From Nocardioides halotolerans DSM 19273 (GTDB taxonomy: Bacteria; Actinomycetota; Actinomycetes; Propionibacteriales; Nocardioidaceae), in the NCBI RefSeq assembly GCF_000422805.1, contig NZ_KE383922.1:671772-735771 (forward strand): a DNA stretch of 64,000 bases. The letters run 5' to 3'. The notes under the pieces were generated by a model. That model saw only the letters and a list, made by a program, of their open reading frames with translations, was not told where the DNA came from and did no database searches. Of this stretch, positions 51,189-60,671 are shown in pieces; position 1 is the first letter of the stretch, and each line of letters opens with the position of its first letter. A program made the translations under genes and the position numbers.

Positions 51189-51974
51189 CTAGTAGCCCGC
51201 GAACACCTTCCGGAGGTCGTCGAGCGACACGTCTCCGGTCACGGCGACGCCCTCGGGGGTGTACGCCGGCTTCAGTCGTCCCGCCAGCAGCCGCACCGCG
51301 GCCTCGAGCGGGCCGTGGAAGGTCGCCGTCGTGTCCTCGTCGCCGGCCTCGAGGCGGACGGCCTCGTCGATCACGATCGTGTAGCCGCCGACCCCGACCC
51401 TGGCCGGACCGACGCCCTCGGGCTTGCCGGCGAAGCCGAGGAAGAACGTCATCGTGGAGCTGAGGTGCTCGGCCAGCAGCGCGGCCGACGTCTCGCTCAG
51501 CGTCGCCGCCGGGTCGAGCCCGACCTCGACGTCCCAGCCGTGCAGCACAGCCTCGTTGAGCCGCATGCCCAGCGTCGTGACGAGCGGCAGGGGCTGCGGC
51601 ATGAAGCCGAGGTCCACCTCGATCGAGCGGCGCTGCTCGGGGCTCAGCCCCTCGTACGTCGCGACCAGCCGCTCGTCGCTCTCGACGAAGGCGGCCGCCT
51701 GCTCGGGGGGCGGGAGCGCGTTCCACCGGTCCCAGACCTGCTGGTTGTCGGGCGCCTCCTCCGGCGCGCCGGCCCCGGCGACCAGCGGGTAGCGACCGAT
51801 CTCGGCGCCACTCCCCAGGTGCGAGAGGACGTCGGCGACCGTCCAGTCGTCGGCGCCGCTCTGCGCGGTCAGGCTCTCGGGGTCGAGGGCGGCCACCTCG
51901 TCGGCGAGCCGGTCGTGGATGGCGCGGAGCTCCGCGATGGACGCGTCGGCCAGGGACGAGGGGGTTGCGGTCAC
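51189..51974 (-). CDS. Mycothiol-dependent maleylpyruvate isomerase-family protein
   Basis: A 261-residue DinB-like protein. WTVADVLSHLGSGAEIGRY near residue 44 gives the first His. LGMRLNEAVLHGWDVEVGLDP near residue 135 gives the Glu and second His of the metal site. A C-terminal SCP-like region (GYTIVIDEAVRLEAGDEDTTATFHGPLEAAVRLLAGRLKP) suggests a lipid-binding-type lobe. A GTG start is used. It is convergent with the XRE gene only 2 bases away. Substrate unknown. It is distinct from the 236-residue relative at about 21.5 kb. Confidence 0.8.
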   Translation of the reverse strand: MTATPSSLADASIAELRAIHDRLADEVAALDPESLTAQSGADDWTVADVLSHLGSGAEIGRYPLVAGAGAPEEAPDNQQVWDRWNALPPPEQAAAFVESDERLVATYEGLSPEQRRSIEVDLGFMPQPLPLVTTLGMRLNEAVLHGWDVEVGLDPAATLSETSAALLAEHLSSTMTFFLGFAGKPEGVGPARVGVGGYTIVIDEAVRLEAGDEDTTATFHGPLEAAVRLLAGRLKPAYTPEGVAVTGDVSLDDLRKVFAGY

Positions 51975-52016
51975 CGGTCCATCAAACCGGACCGCGGCCC
52001 GCTTCCCAAGGACCGC

Positions 52017-53057
52017 TCAGGGCAGCAGGAGCATCGAGTCGCCGAACTCGTGCCACAGGTAGTGCGGGGCAGCAGCGGCGGTGACGTCGGCGTACGCCCG
52101 GTCGACCAAGGTCCTCCCGGCCACCGACTCGAGGAGGTCGAGGTGGCTGGCCTGTGGCTCGTGCAGGCCGGTGAGGAGACCCCCGACCACCCGCGCCGGA
52201 CGGGCGGAGGAGAGCACGAGCGACGTCCAGCCGTCGTACGCCGCGACGTGGCCGTCGGCGGACGCCGCTGACTCCAGGGCACGCGCGACGGTGGTGCCGA
52301 CCGCGACGACCCGGCCACCGGCCGCGCGGGTCAGGTTGACCAGCCGCGCCGTCGACTCCGGCACGGAGACCCGCTCGGGCTGCGGCGGCTCGTGCGACTC
52401 CTGGCTCGACACGCCGGTGTGCAGCACCAGGGGCGCGACGACGACCCCCGCGGACATGAGGTCGACGAGCACCTCGCGCGACAGGGGCCGCCCGGCGCTC
52501 GCCATCTCCGCACTGCCGGGGACGGCGGCGTAGACGTTCTGCAGGTCGTCGATCGGCCAGGCGCGGTCGAGGTAGGGGTAGCGGATCGGGGTGCCGTGCC
52601 GGGGGAGGTAGGCGACCCGGTCCACGGCCGGCAGCGGCGTCGCCCGCCACAGCCGGGTCTGCCCGGCCGGGTGCGGCTCCGCGATCCGCAGGCGGACGCC
52701 GCCGGGCAGCCGCAGCACCTCCCCGGGGTCGGGCACGCCCGGACCCGTGCCGCCGGGAAGGCGCAGCTCGACCACCCAGGCTCCGTCGTCGAGCTCGGTG
52801 GACACGTGCAGCCCCCAGGTGCAGCCGTGCCGGCGCACCTCCAGCGCGGACGGGAGCGTGGCGCTGGTGTTCACGACCAGCACGTCGCCGGGCGCCAGCC
52901 AGAGCGGGAGCTCCCGCGCGCGCCGGTGGTGGGTCCGGTCCGGCGCGACGACCGCCATCCGGACGCCGTCGCGGGCCAGCCCACGTGCCTCGGGCGGCGA
53001 GGCCGCCTCGCTGCCGGGTGGCAGCACGAACCGTGCCTCGGTCGCCGCCTGGCTCAT
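52017..53057 (-). CDS. QueA-like protein (S-adenosylmethionine:tRNA ribosyltransferase-isomerase family)
   Basis: A 346-residue protein of the QueA fold, which in its canonical form adds the cyclopentene part of queuosine to tRNA using SAM. DVLVVNTSATLPSAL, PYLDRAWPIDDLQNVYA, GGRVVAVGTTVARALESAA and HEFGDSMLLLP recall QueA. The conserved HVGAGTFxPV stretch is replaced by HTGVSSQE, and NFHLPxSTLLML by GLHEPQASHLDLL, so the active site may be altered. It overlaps the SDR stop by 4 bases. No other queuosine genes are here. Confidence 0.78.
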   Translation of the reverse strand: MSQAATEARFVLPPGSEAASPPEARGLARDGVRMAVVAPDRTHHRRARELPLWLAPGDVLVVNTSATLPSALEVRRHGCTWGLHVSTELDDGAWVVELRLPGGTGPGVPDPGEVLRLPGGVRLRIAEPHPAGQTRLWRATPLPAVDRVAYLPRHGTPIRYPYLDRAWPIDDLQNVYAAVPGSAEMASAGRPLSREVLVDLMSAGVVVAPLVLHTGVSSQESHEPPQPERVSVPESTARLVNLTRAAGGRVVAVGTTVARALESAASADGHVAAYDGWTSLVLSSARPARVVGGLLTGLHEPQASHLDLLESVAGRTLVDRAYADVTAAAAPHYLWHEFGDSMLLLP

Positions 53058-53758
53058 GCCGACACCGCCACGGGCGCGAGCTCCGAGGCGCGGTAGCGGC
53101 CGCTCGGCAGCGACCCCTCCAGCAGCCGCACGAGTGCCGGTACGACGACCGCCGGGTCCGGCCGGTCGGAGATGTCCTCGCCGGGGAACGCGTCCTGGTG
53201 CATGGCGGTCCGCATGTCGCCCGGGTCGACGGCGTAGACGCGCAGCGCGGGCTCCTCGGCCGCGAGCACCCGCGTCGCGTGGTCGAGGCCGGCCTTCGAC
53301 GAGCCGTAGCCGCCCCAGGTCTCGTAGGGCTCCACTGACGCGTCCGACGAGACGTTCACGACCACGCCCCGGCTGGTGCGGAGCTGCGGGAGGAGCGCGG
53401 CGGTCAGCGCCACCGGCGCGACGAGGTTGACCTGCAGGATGCGGAGGTAGGTCGTGGTGTCGAGGTCGGCCAGGCGCGGGAGCGGGCTCGCGCCCAGGGT
53501 GCTCGCGTTGTTGACGAGGGCAGTCGCGCCCCCGAGCTCCGCCGCGACGTCGACGAGGTCGCGGCGGTGCGCGGGGTCGGCGACGTCGCCGGCGATCGCC
53601 GGGTGGGGGCCGCCGGGCAGCGAACGGACCGCGGAGGTCAGCGCGGACTCGCGACGCGCGTCCAGGACCAGGGACCAGCCGCGGCCCGCCAGCTCGTGGG
53701 CGAGCGCGCGGCCGAGCCCCTGGGAGGCACCGGTGATGACGGCAACGGGAGATGTCAT
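53054..53758 (-). CDS. Short-chain dehydrogenase/reductase coupled to QueA-like gene
   Basis: A 234-residue SDR. VITGASQGLGRALAHELAGRG is the TGxxxGxG cofactor loop, LVNNAS the NNAG-type motif, VNVSSDAS the catalytic Ser, and YGSSKAG the YxxxK pair. The Asp in LVLDARRES suggests NAD preference. The ATG at 53758 is chosen because it lies at the predicted transcription start of a 19-base-spacer promoter; a start 7 codons upstream would overlap that promoter. Substrate unknown. Confidence 0.85.
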   Translation of the reverse strand: MTSPVAVITGASQGLGRALAHELAGRGWSLVLDARRESALTSAVRSLPGGPHPAIAGDVADPAHRRDLVDVAAELGGATALVNNASTLGASPLPRLADLDTTTYLRILQVNLVAPVALTAALLPQLRTSRGVVVNVSSDASVEPYETWGGYGSSKAGLDHATRVLAAEEPALRVYAVDPGDMRTAMHQDAFPGEDISDRPDPAVVVPALVRLLEGSLPSGRYRASELAPVAVSA

Positions 53759-53764
53759 GCACCC

Positions 53765-53795
53765 ATCCTGAAACTTCAAGTTAGGTTGAGTTCAA
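53765..53795 (-). promoter_or_regulatory. Candidate long-spacer (MerR-type) promoter of the SDR gene
   Basis: On the minus strand TTGAAC (53790-53795) and CAGGAT (53765-53770) are separated by 19 bases containing an imperfect dyad (AACTTCAA and TTGAGTT half-sites). A 19-base spacer with a dyad is typical of MerR-family-activated promoters. Transcription would begin at the SDR ATG. It overlaps the clpP2 stop codon. No MerR gene is in the window. Confidence 0.35.
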
Positions 53796-54400
53796 GGGCG
53801 ACTCGCCATCAGCTTGCGGCTGTCGAGGATCGCGTCGGCGAGCCCGTAGTCGACGGTCTCCTGGGCGGACAGCACCAGGTCGCGGTCGGTGTCCTCGCGC
53901 AGCTGCTCGGCCGAGCGGCCCGTGTGGCGGGCCAGGATCTCCTCCATCTGGCCGCGCAGCCTGACGATCTCCTTGGCGTGCAGCTCCAGGTCGGGCAGCG
54001 TGCCCTGCCCGCCGCCGGAGGGCTGGTGGAGCACGACGCGCGAGTGCGGCAGCACCAGGCGACGACCCGGCTCCCCCGCCGCCAGCAGCACCGCGGCCGA
54101 CGAGCCGGCCTGCCCGATGGCGGTCGTCCCCACCGGCGAGCTGATGAACTGCATGGTGTCGTAGACCGCGAGCATCGCCGTGACCGAGCCACCGGGCGAG
54201 TTGAGGTAGAGCTCGATGGGCGACTCGGGCCGGTCGGACTCGAGGTGCAGCAGCTGGGCGATGACGACGTTCGCCACGCCGTCGTCGATCTCGGTGCCGA
54301 TGTAGATGATCCGGTCGGTGAGCAGCCTGCTGTAGATGTCGACGGCACGCTCGCCGCGGACGGTCTTCTCGATGACGCTCGGGATCGTGTAGGTCGACAT
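53792..54400 (-). CDS. clpP: ATP-dependent Clp protease proteolytic subunit (second of pair)
   Basis: Serine peptidase subunit of 202 residues. [14 protein letters not shown] contains the presumed nucleophile S100 (the usual GQAASMG has GSSAA here), [11 protein letters not shown] holds H125, and [20 protein letters not shown] the Asp. [19 protein letters not shown] is the N-terminal block. The ATG overlaps the upstream clpP stop (ATGA). Paired subunits form a mixed tetradecamer in actinobacteria. No clpX follows, so this may be the accessory (clpP3/clpP4-like) pair. Confidence 0.9.
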   Translation of the reverse strand: MSTYTIPSVIEKTVRGERAVDIYSRLLTDRIIYIGTEIDDGVANVVIAQLLHLESDRPESPIELYLNSPGGSVTAMLAVYDTMQFISSPVGTTAIGQAGSSAAVLLAAGEPGRRLVLPHSRVVLHQPSGGGQGTLPDLELHAKEIVRLRGQMEEILARHTGRSAEQLREDTDRDLVLSAQETVDYGLADAILDSRKLMASRP

Positions 54401-55032
54401 CACGCGCTCCGCTCGCCGACGGGGCCGAACGACGCGCTCGGCGCGCGGTAGGGCGTCACGGACGACACGTCGGTCAGCACCTGGTCGACGAACCCGTAGT
54501 CGCGCGCCTCCTCCGCGGTGAACCACCGGTCGCGCCGGGAGTCCTGCTCGATGCGCTCGACCGTCTGGCCGGTGTGCTCGGCGATCAGGCCGAGCATCAC
54601 GCCCTTGGTGTGCTCGAGGTTCTCGGCCTGGATCTCGATGTCGATCGCGGTGCCGCCGATGCCGGCCGACCCCTGGTGCATGAGGATCCGGCTGTGCGGG
54701 AGGGCGTAGCGCTTGCCCGGCGTGCCGGCAGACAGCAGGAACTGGCCCATGCTCGCTGCGAGCCCCATCGCGAGGGTCGCCACGTCGTTCGGGATCAGCC
54801 GCATGGTGTCGTAGATGGCGAGGCCGGCCGAGACCGAGCCGCCGGGTGAGTTGATGTAGAGCGCGATGTCGCGCCGGGGGTCCTCCGCGGAGAGCAGGAG
54901 CAGCTCCGCGCAGAGCTTGTTGGCGATCGCGTCGTCGACCTCCTGGCCGAGGACGATGATCCGCTGGTGCAGGAGCCGGTCGGCCGCGGACAGGCCGGCC
55001 CCCGGCGTCGACATGGTGGGTGCTTGGGTCAT
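54400..55032 (-). CDS. clpP: ATP-dependent Clp protease proteolytic subunit (first of pair)
   Basis: A 210-residue Clp[15 protein letters not shown] holds S94, [15 protein letters not shown] holds H119, and [22 protein letters not shown] the candidate Asp. The N-terminal region reads [20 protein letters not shown]. Internal starts (MSTPG, six codons in) are possible. It precedes the second clpP by a 4-base overlap. It is divergent from map across a spacer that contains two TCYGCY-N3-RGCGG-type dyads, possible binding sites of the nearby ClgR/PopR-like protein. Confidence 0.9.
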   Translation of the reverse strand: MTQAPTMSTPGAGLSAADRLLHQRIIVLGQEVDDAIANKLCAELLLLSAEDPRRDIALYINSPGGSVSAGLAIYDTMRLIPNDVATLAMGLAASMGQFLLSAGTPGKRYALPHSRILMHQGSAGIGGTAIDIEIQAENLEHTKGVMLGLIAEHTGQTVERIEQDSRRDRWFTAEEARDYGFVDQVLTDVSSVTPYRAPSASFGPVGERSA

Positions 55033-55072
55033 GCCTCGAGCCTGCGCCGCCGACGTACGCCGATCCAGCGAA

Positions 55073-55102
55073 TCCGCTCTCAGCGGCTCTGCTGTCGGCG
55101 GA
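55073..55102. promoter_or_regulatory. Tandem dyads in the clpP/map divergent spacer
   Basis: CCGCT-CTC-AGCGG (55074-55086) is a perfect 5-3-5 inverted repeat. It is immediately followed by TCTGCT-GTC-GGCGGA (about 55087-55101). Both share the half-site and 3-base spacing of TCTGCC-N3-GGCAGA, the site described for streptomycete PopR upstream of clpP3. They lie 41-70 bases upstream of the clpP start and 14-43 bases upstream of map. Confidence 0.45.
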
Positions 55103-55115
55103 TAGGGTCGTCGGC

Positions 55116-55895
55116 ATGATCGAGCTCCGCACGCCCGCGCAGATCGAGGCGATGAAGCCGGCCGGCCGGTTCGTCGCCGAGGTGCTCGTCGCGCTGCGCG
55201 ACGCCGCCGACGTGGGCGTCAACCTGCTCGACCTCGACCGCCTCGCCCACGAGATGATCAAGGAGCGCGGCGCGGAGTCCTGCTACATCGACTACCACCC
55301 GTCGTTCGGCGCCTCACCGTTCGGCAAGGTGCTCTGCACCAGCGTCAACGACGCCGTGCTGCACGGGCTCCCGCACGACTACGACCTGCAGGACGGCGAC
55401 CTGCTCTCCCTCGACTTCGCGTGCAGCGTCGACGGCTGGGTGTCCGACTCCGCGCTCAGCGTGGTGGTCGGCACGCCCCGCGAGGAGGACCTCGCGCTCA
55501 TTGACGTCGCCACGCGTGCCCTCGAGGCCGGCATCGCGCAGGCGCGCCCCGGCAACCGGCTCTTCGACATCTCCGCGGCCATCGGCGACGTCGCCCGCGC
55601 GGCCGGCCTCGGCGTCAACCTCCAGTTCGGCGGCCACGGCGTCGGCCGCACGATGCACGGCGACCCGCACGTGCCCAACGACGGCCGCCCCGGCCGCGGC
55701 CTCAAGCTCAAGCCGGGCCTGGTGATCGCCATCGAGCCGTGGTTCCTCCAGACCACCGACCGGATCTTCACCGACGCCGACGGCTGGACCCTCCGCAGCG
55801 CCGACGGCTCCCGCGGCGCCCACATGGAGCACACCGTCGCCATCACGGCGGAGGGACCTCTCGTCCTCACAGACAGGACTCCACTAGAAGGCTGA
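55116..55895 (+). CDS. map: Type I methionine aminopeptidase
   Basis: Removes N-terminal methionine from nascent proteins. The 259-residue enzyme has [24 protein letters not shown] with the substrate His, the metal-ligand Asp pair in [16 protein letters not shown], the His in [17 protein letters not shown], and Glu ligands in AIEPWFL and [10 protein letters not shown]. The ATG at 55116 is the family start. Divergent from clpP. It is probably an accessory paralogue, since the housekeeping map usually sits near secY; this is inference. Confidence 0.93.
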   Translation: MIELRTPAQIEAMKPAGRFVAEVLVALRDAADVGVNLLDLDRLAHEMIKERGAESCYIDYHPSFGASPFGKVLCTSVNDAVLHGLPHDYDLQDGDLLSLDFACSVDGWVSDSALSVVVGTPREEDLALIDVATRALEAGIAQARPGNRLFDISAAIGDVARAAGLGVNLQFGGHGVGRTMHGDPHVPNDGRPGRGLKLKPGLVIAIEPWFLQTTDRIFTDADGWTLRSADGSRGAHMEHTVAITAEGPLVLTDRTPLEG

Positions 55896-55930
55896 TCCGC
55901 GCCCCCGCGATTGGAGCGTGGGAGCGAAGC

Positions 55931-55964
55931 GACCCGGTCTTTCCGCGCGAAGCGCGTGGGGGTC
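55931..55964. terminator. Possible bidirectional terminator hairpin
   Basis: A perfect CGCGC-GAA-GCGCG hairpin (55944-55956) lies inside a GACCC/GGGTC pair, in the 86-base spacer between convergent map and P450 genes. No U-tract is present. The role is inferred from position and structure. Confidence 0.4.
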
Positions 55965-55981
55965 GAAGCTCGCGGGGGTAT

Positions 55982-57217
55982 CTAGTACTGCACCCGCATC
56001 TCCTTGATGCCGTTCACCCAGCCGTGGCGCAGCCGGCGCGGCTCGGCGGTGAGGTGGATGCCCGGCACGTGGTCGGCGAGGGCGTTGAAGATCAGGCGGA
56101 TCTCCTGGCGGGCCAGGTTGGCGCCGATGCAGTAGTGCGCGCCGTGGCCGCCGAAGGCCAGGTGCGGGTTGGGGTCGCGCAGGATGTTGAACGTGTAGGG
56201 GTCCTCGAAGACGTCCTCGTCGTAGTTGGCGCTGCTGTAGAACAGCCCGACCCGCTGGCCGGCCTTGACCAGGACGTCGCCCACCGTGGTGTCGTTGATG
56301 GCGGTGCGCTGGAACACGATGATCGGGCTCGCCCAGCGGATCACCTCGTCGACCATGGTGGCGGGCCGCTCCTCGACCCACAGGCGCCACTGGTCGGGGT
56401 GGGTGAGGAACGCGTGCATGCCATGGGTGATCGCGTTGCGGGTGGTCTCGTTGCCCGCGACGGCCAGCATCATCACGAAGTAGCCGAACTCGTCGTCGTT
56501 GAGGCCGCGGCCGTCCTTGTCGGCGTTGATGAGCTTGGTGATGATGTCGTCCTGCGGGTTGCGGCGCCGTTCGTCGGCCATCCCCATCGCGTAGACGAGC
56601 AGCTCGGTGGCCGCCTCCTGCGGGTTGCCCTGGAAGTCGGGGTCCTCGCTCGCGAGCATCGAGTTGGACCACTGGAACAGCTTCTTGCGGTCCTCCTGCG
56701 GTACGCCGATCAGGTCGGCGATGGCCTGGAGCGGGAGCTCCGACGCCAGCTCCTCGACGAACTCCCCCTCGCCCTTGGCCGCCGCCTCCTTGACGATGCG
56801 GTTGGCCCGCTCGGTCATCACGTCCTCGAGGGCGCCGATCGCCCGCGGCGTGAACCCGCGCGAGATGATGTGGCGGGTCGCCGTGTGCTCGGGCGGGTCC
56901 TGGTTGAGCAGGATCACGCGCTGGAGCTCGATGTCCTCACGCGCGGCGCCGGGGTTGGGCCGGATGATGGCGCCGTTCTCCGCCGACGACCAGTTCTTGC
57001 TGTCCTTGGAGACGGCGGACACGTCCGCGTGCCGGGTCACGGCCCAGTAGCCGGTGCCGGCCTCGGGGGCGATGCCCGACCGCGACTCCGGCGGCTGCTC
57101 GACCCAGTAGACGGGGGCGGTCCTGCGGAGCGCGGCGTACTCGTCGTGCGGGATGGCCTTCCAGTTGAGGTCGGGGTCGGTGAAGTCGAAGCCCTCGGGA
57201 AGGATGTCGGTGGTCAC
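55982..57217 (-). CDS. Cytochrome P450, CYP125-family paralogue
   Basis: P450 of 411 residues. AGNETTRNAITHGMHAF is the I-helix with the oxygen-activating Thr, DEVIRWASP the K-helix ExxR, and AFGGHGAHYCIGANLAR the heme-Cys loop. GFDFTDPDLNWKAIP at the N-terminus matches CYP125-type steroid C26 monooxygenases. It lies 9 bases after another CYP125-type gene and its ribosome-binding site (AAGGAG) overlaps that gene's stop. Whether it oxidises cholesterol, phytosterol or another intermediate cannot be told. CYP142-type function is an alternative. Confidence 0.86.
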   Translation of the reverse strand: MTTDILPEGFDFTDPDLNWKAIPHDEYAALRRTAPVYWVEQPPESRSGIAPEAGTGYWAVTRHADVSAVSKDSKNWSSAENGAIIRPNPGAAREDIELQRVILLNQDPPEHTATRHIISRGFTPRAIGALEDVMTERANRIVKEAAAKGEGEFVEELASELPLQAIADLIGVPQEDRKKLFQWSNSMLASEDPDFQGNPQEAATELLVYAMGMADERRRNPQDDIITKLINADKDGRGLNDDEFGYFVMMLAVAGNETTRNAITHGMHAFLTHPDQWRLWVEERPATMVDEVIRWASPIIVFQRTAINDTTVGDVLVKAGQRVGLFYSSANYDEDVFEDPYTFNILRDPNPHLAFGGHGAHYCIGANLARQEIRLIFNALADHVPGIHLTAEPRRLRHGWVNGIKEMRVQY

Positions 57218-57226
57218 GCGTGCTCC

Positions 57227-58480
57227 TTAGCGGTAGGCGACCTGGAGGTCCTTGACGCCGTTGATCCAGCCATGGCGCAGCCGCCGCGGCTCCCCGAGCT
57301 GGCGGATGTCCGGCGCGTGGTCGGCGAGGGCCTGGAAGATCAGGTTGACCTCGAGCCGGGCGAGGTTGGCGCCGATGCAGTAGTGCGCACCGTGACCGCC
57401 GAAGGCCTGGTGCGGGTTGGGGTCACGCGTGATGTCGAAGCGGAACGGGTCGGTGAACACGTCCTCGTCGAAGTTCGCGCTCGCGTAGTAGAGGCCGACC
57501 CGCTCGCCGGCCGGGATCGGCACGCCGCCGATCTCGATGTCGTTGAGCGCGGTGCGCTGGAAGACCGTCACGGGCGTGGCCCAGCGGATGACCTCGTCGG
57601 CGGCGGTCGCCGGCCGCGTCGCCTTGTAGAGCTCCCACTGGTCGGGGTTCTGGAAGAACGCGTGCATGCCGTGCGAGATCGCGTTGCGCGTCGTCTCGTT
57701 GCCGGCCACGGCCAGCAGCACCATGAAGAACCCGAACTCGTCGTCGGTCAGGCCGCGCTCCCCGTCCTCGCCCCCGAGGCCCACCTCCGCAGAGACGAGC
57801 TTGGTGACGATGTCGTCCTGCGGGTTGCGGCGGCGTTCCTCGGCCAGCTGCATCGAGTAGGCGAGGATCTCCATGAAGGCGACCGCCTGGTCACCCTCGA
57901 CCTCGGGGTCGTCGTAGCTCATCATCTGGTTGGACCACTCGAAGAGCTTGCCGCGGTCCTCCTGCGGCACGCCGAGCAGGTTGGCGATCGCCTGGAGTGG
58001 CAGCTCCGCGGCGACGTCCTCGACGAAGTTGCCCTGCCCGCGCGCGACCGCCGCCGCCACGATGTCGTGGGCGCGCCGCTCGAGGTCGTCGTGCAGCTGT
58101 GCGATGGCGCGCGGCGTGAAGGCGCGGGAGACGATCTGCCGCAGCTTGGTGTGGTCGGGCGCGTCGTGGTTGATGAGGAGGAACCGCGTCTGCTCGACGC
58201 CTTCGCGGTCCATGTCCGGGCCGAACCGGATGATCACGCCGTCCTGGTACGCCGAGAAGTTCGTCGAGTCCTTTGACACGGCCGCGACGTCGGCGTGCTT
58301 GCTCAGCGCCCAGTAGCCCGTGTGCTCGGGGAACCCCGCCCGCGCGTGCTCGGCCTGCCGGATGAACGAGACCGGGGCCGTGCGGCGCAGCCTCAGCAGC
58401 TCGTCGTGGGGCACCGCGGCCTGCATGACGTCGGGGTCGGTCGGATCGAAGTCCAGCGAGACGTCTGGTGCCGATGTCAC
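57227..58480 (-). CDS. cyp125: Steroid C26-monooxygenase CYP125
   Basis: P450 of 417 residues. LAVAGNETTRNAISHGMHAF is the I-helix, DEVIRWATPVTVFQRTAL the K-helix and following strand, and GHGAHYCIGANLARLEVNLI the heme loop. ELPLQAIANLLGVPQEDRGKLFEWSNQM is highly typical of CYP125. The enzyme oxidises the terminal methyl of the sterol side chain to the 26-oic acid. It is divergent from fadA5 across two KstR operators, as Rv3545c and Rv3546 in M. tuberculosis. GTG start after GAGGGG. Electron partners are elsewhere. Confidence 0.9.
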   Translation of the reverse strand: MTSAPDVSLDFDPTDPDVMQAAVPHDELLRLRRTAPVSFIRQAEHARAGFPEHTGYWALSKHADVAAVSKDSTNFSAYQDGVIIRFGPDMDREGVEQTRFLLINHDAPDHTKLRQIVSRAFTPRAIAQLHDDLERRAHDIVAAAVARGQGNFVEDVAAELPLQAIANLLGVPQEDRGKLFEWSNQMMSYDDPEVEGDQAVAFMEILAYSMQLAEERRRNPQDDIVTKLVSAEVGLGGEDGERGLTDDEFGFFMVLLAVAGNETTRNAISHGMHAFFQNPDQWELYKATRPATAADEVIRWATPVTVFQRTALNDIEIGGVPIPAGERVGLYYASANFDEDVFTDPFRFDITRDPNPHQAFGGHGAHYCIGANLARLEVNLIFQALADHAPDIRQLGEPRRLRHGWINGVKDLQVAYR

Positions 58481-58500
58481 AGGTGCTGCCCCTCACTGAC

Positions 58501-58514
58501 TGGAACACGTTCTA
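58501..58514. promoter_or_regulatory. KstR operator, cyp125 side
   Basis: TGGAACACGTTCTA matches TnnAACnnGTTnnA at all fixed positions. It lies 20 bases upstream of the cyp125 GTG and should repress the P450 pair. A second operator sits 57 bases further, on the fadA5 side. Confidence 0.83.
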
Positions 58515-58515
58515 G

Positions 58516-59760
<1,245 letters not shown>

Positions 59761-59771
59761 CCGCCGACTCG

Positions 59772-60653
59772 TCAGGCGCCGTAGACCGGCTCGGGAGCGG
59801 GAGCCTCGGCCAGCAGCTCACGCAGGGCCGGACCTACGTCGGCGGCCACCCAGCGCCGGCCGGCGTCGCGAGCCGGGCCGTGCACCCAGCCGGTCTCGAC
59901 CGTGATCCGGCTCCCGTCGACCTCGATCACCCGGCCCGTCACGTCGCCGGCCTCCTCCGACGCGAGCCACGCGACGACGGGTGAGTTGTCCTCGGGCAGG
60001 GCCATCTGCGAGGTGTCGAAGGCGCCCTCGGTCATCCGGGTCCGCGCCACCGGCGCGATGGCGTTGACCGTGACGCCGTAGCGCCCCAGCTCCTGCGCCG
60101 CGACCAGGGTGAGCCCGGCGATGCCGGCCTTGGCGGCGGAGTACGTCGCCTGGCCCACCGAGCCCTGCAGCCCGGCGCCCGAGCTGGTGTTGATCACCCG
60201 CGCCGCGCGCTGCCGGCCCTCCTTGGCCTCGGCCCGCCAGTAGGCGCCGGCGTGCCGCAGCGGCGCGAAGTGCCCCTTGAGGTGCACGCGGATCACCGCG
60301 TCCCACTCCTCCTCGGAGGTGTTGACGAGCATCCGGTCGCGCACGAAGCCGGCGTTGTTGACCAGGACGTCGAGGCCGCCGAAGGTGTCGATCGCCTGCC
60401 GCACCATCGCGGCGGCCTGCTCGAAGTCGGCCACGTCCGCGCCGTTCGCGACCGCCCGGCCGCCCGCGGCCTCGATCTCGCCCACGACCTCGTCGGCCGG
60501 CGACTCGCCGGTGCCCTCGCCCGCGAGAGACACCCCGAAGTCGTTGACGACCACGGCCGCACCGTGCGCGGCGAGCTCGAGCGCGTGCGCACGGCCGATG
60601 CCGCGGCCCGCGCCGGTGACGATCGCGACGCGACCCTCCAACAGTCCGGACAT
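59772..60653 (-). CDS. Short-chain dehydrogenase, Rv3548c-like
   Basis: A 293-residue SDR, longer than typical classical SDRs. VTGAGRGIGRAHALELAAHG (cofactor loop), NNAGFVRDRML, INTSSGAGLQGS (Ser) and YSAAKAGIAGL (Tyr/Lys) are in place. A C-terminal extension (about residues 245-293) resembles the hydroxyacyl-CoA dehydrogenase domains of peroxisomal multifunctional enzymes. By position it equals Rv3548c in M. tuberculosis, in the KstR2-linked group for the last steroid rings. It is downstream of a second SDR gene. Confidence 0.83.
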   Translation of the reverse strand: MSGLLEGRVAIVTGAGRGIGRAHALELAAHGAAVVVNDFGVSLAGEGTGESPADEVVGEIEAAGGRAVANGADVADFEQAAAMVRQAIDTFGGLDVLVNNAGFVRDRMLVNTSEEEWDAVIRVHLKGHFAPLRHAGAYWRAEAKEGRQRAARVINTSSGAGLQGSVGQATYSAAKAGIAGLTLVAAQELGRYGVTVNAIAPVARTRMTEGAFDTSQMALPEDNSPVVAWLASEEAGDVTGRVIEVDGSRITVETGWVHGPARDAGRRWVAADVGPALRELLAEAPAPEPVYGA

Positions 60654-60671
60654 GCTGCTCCTCGTAGGTGG

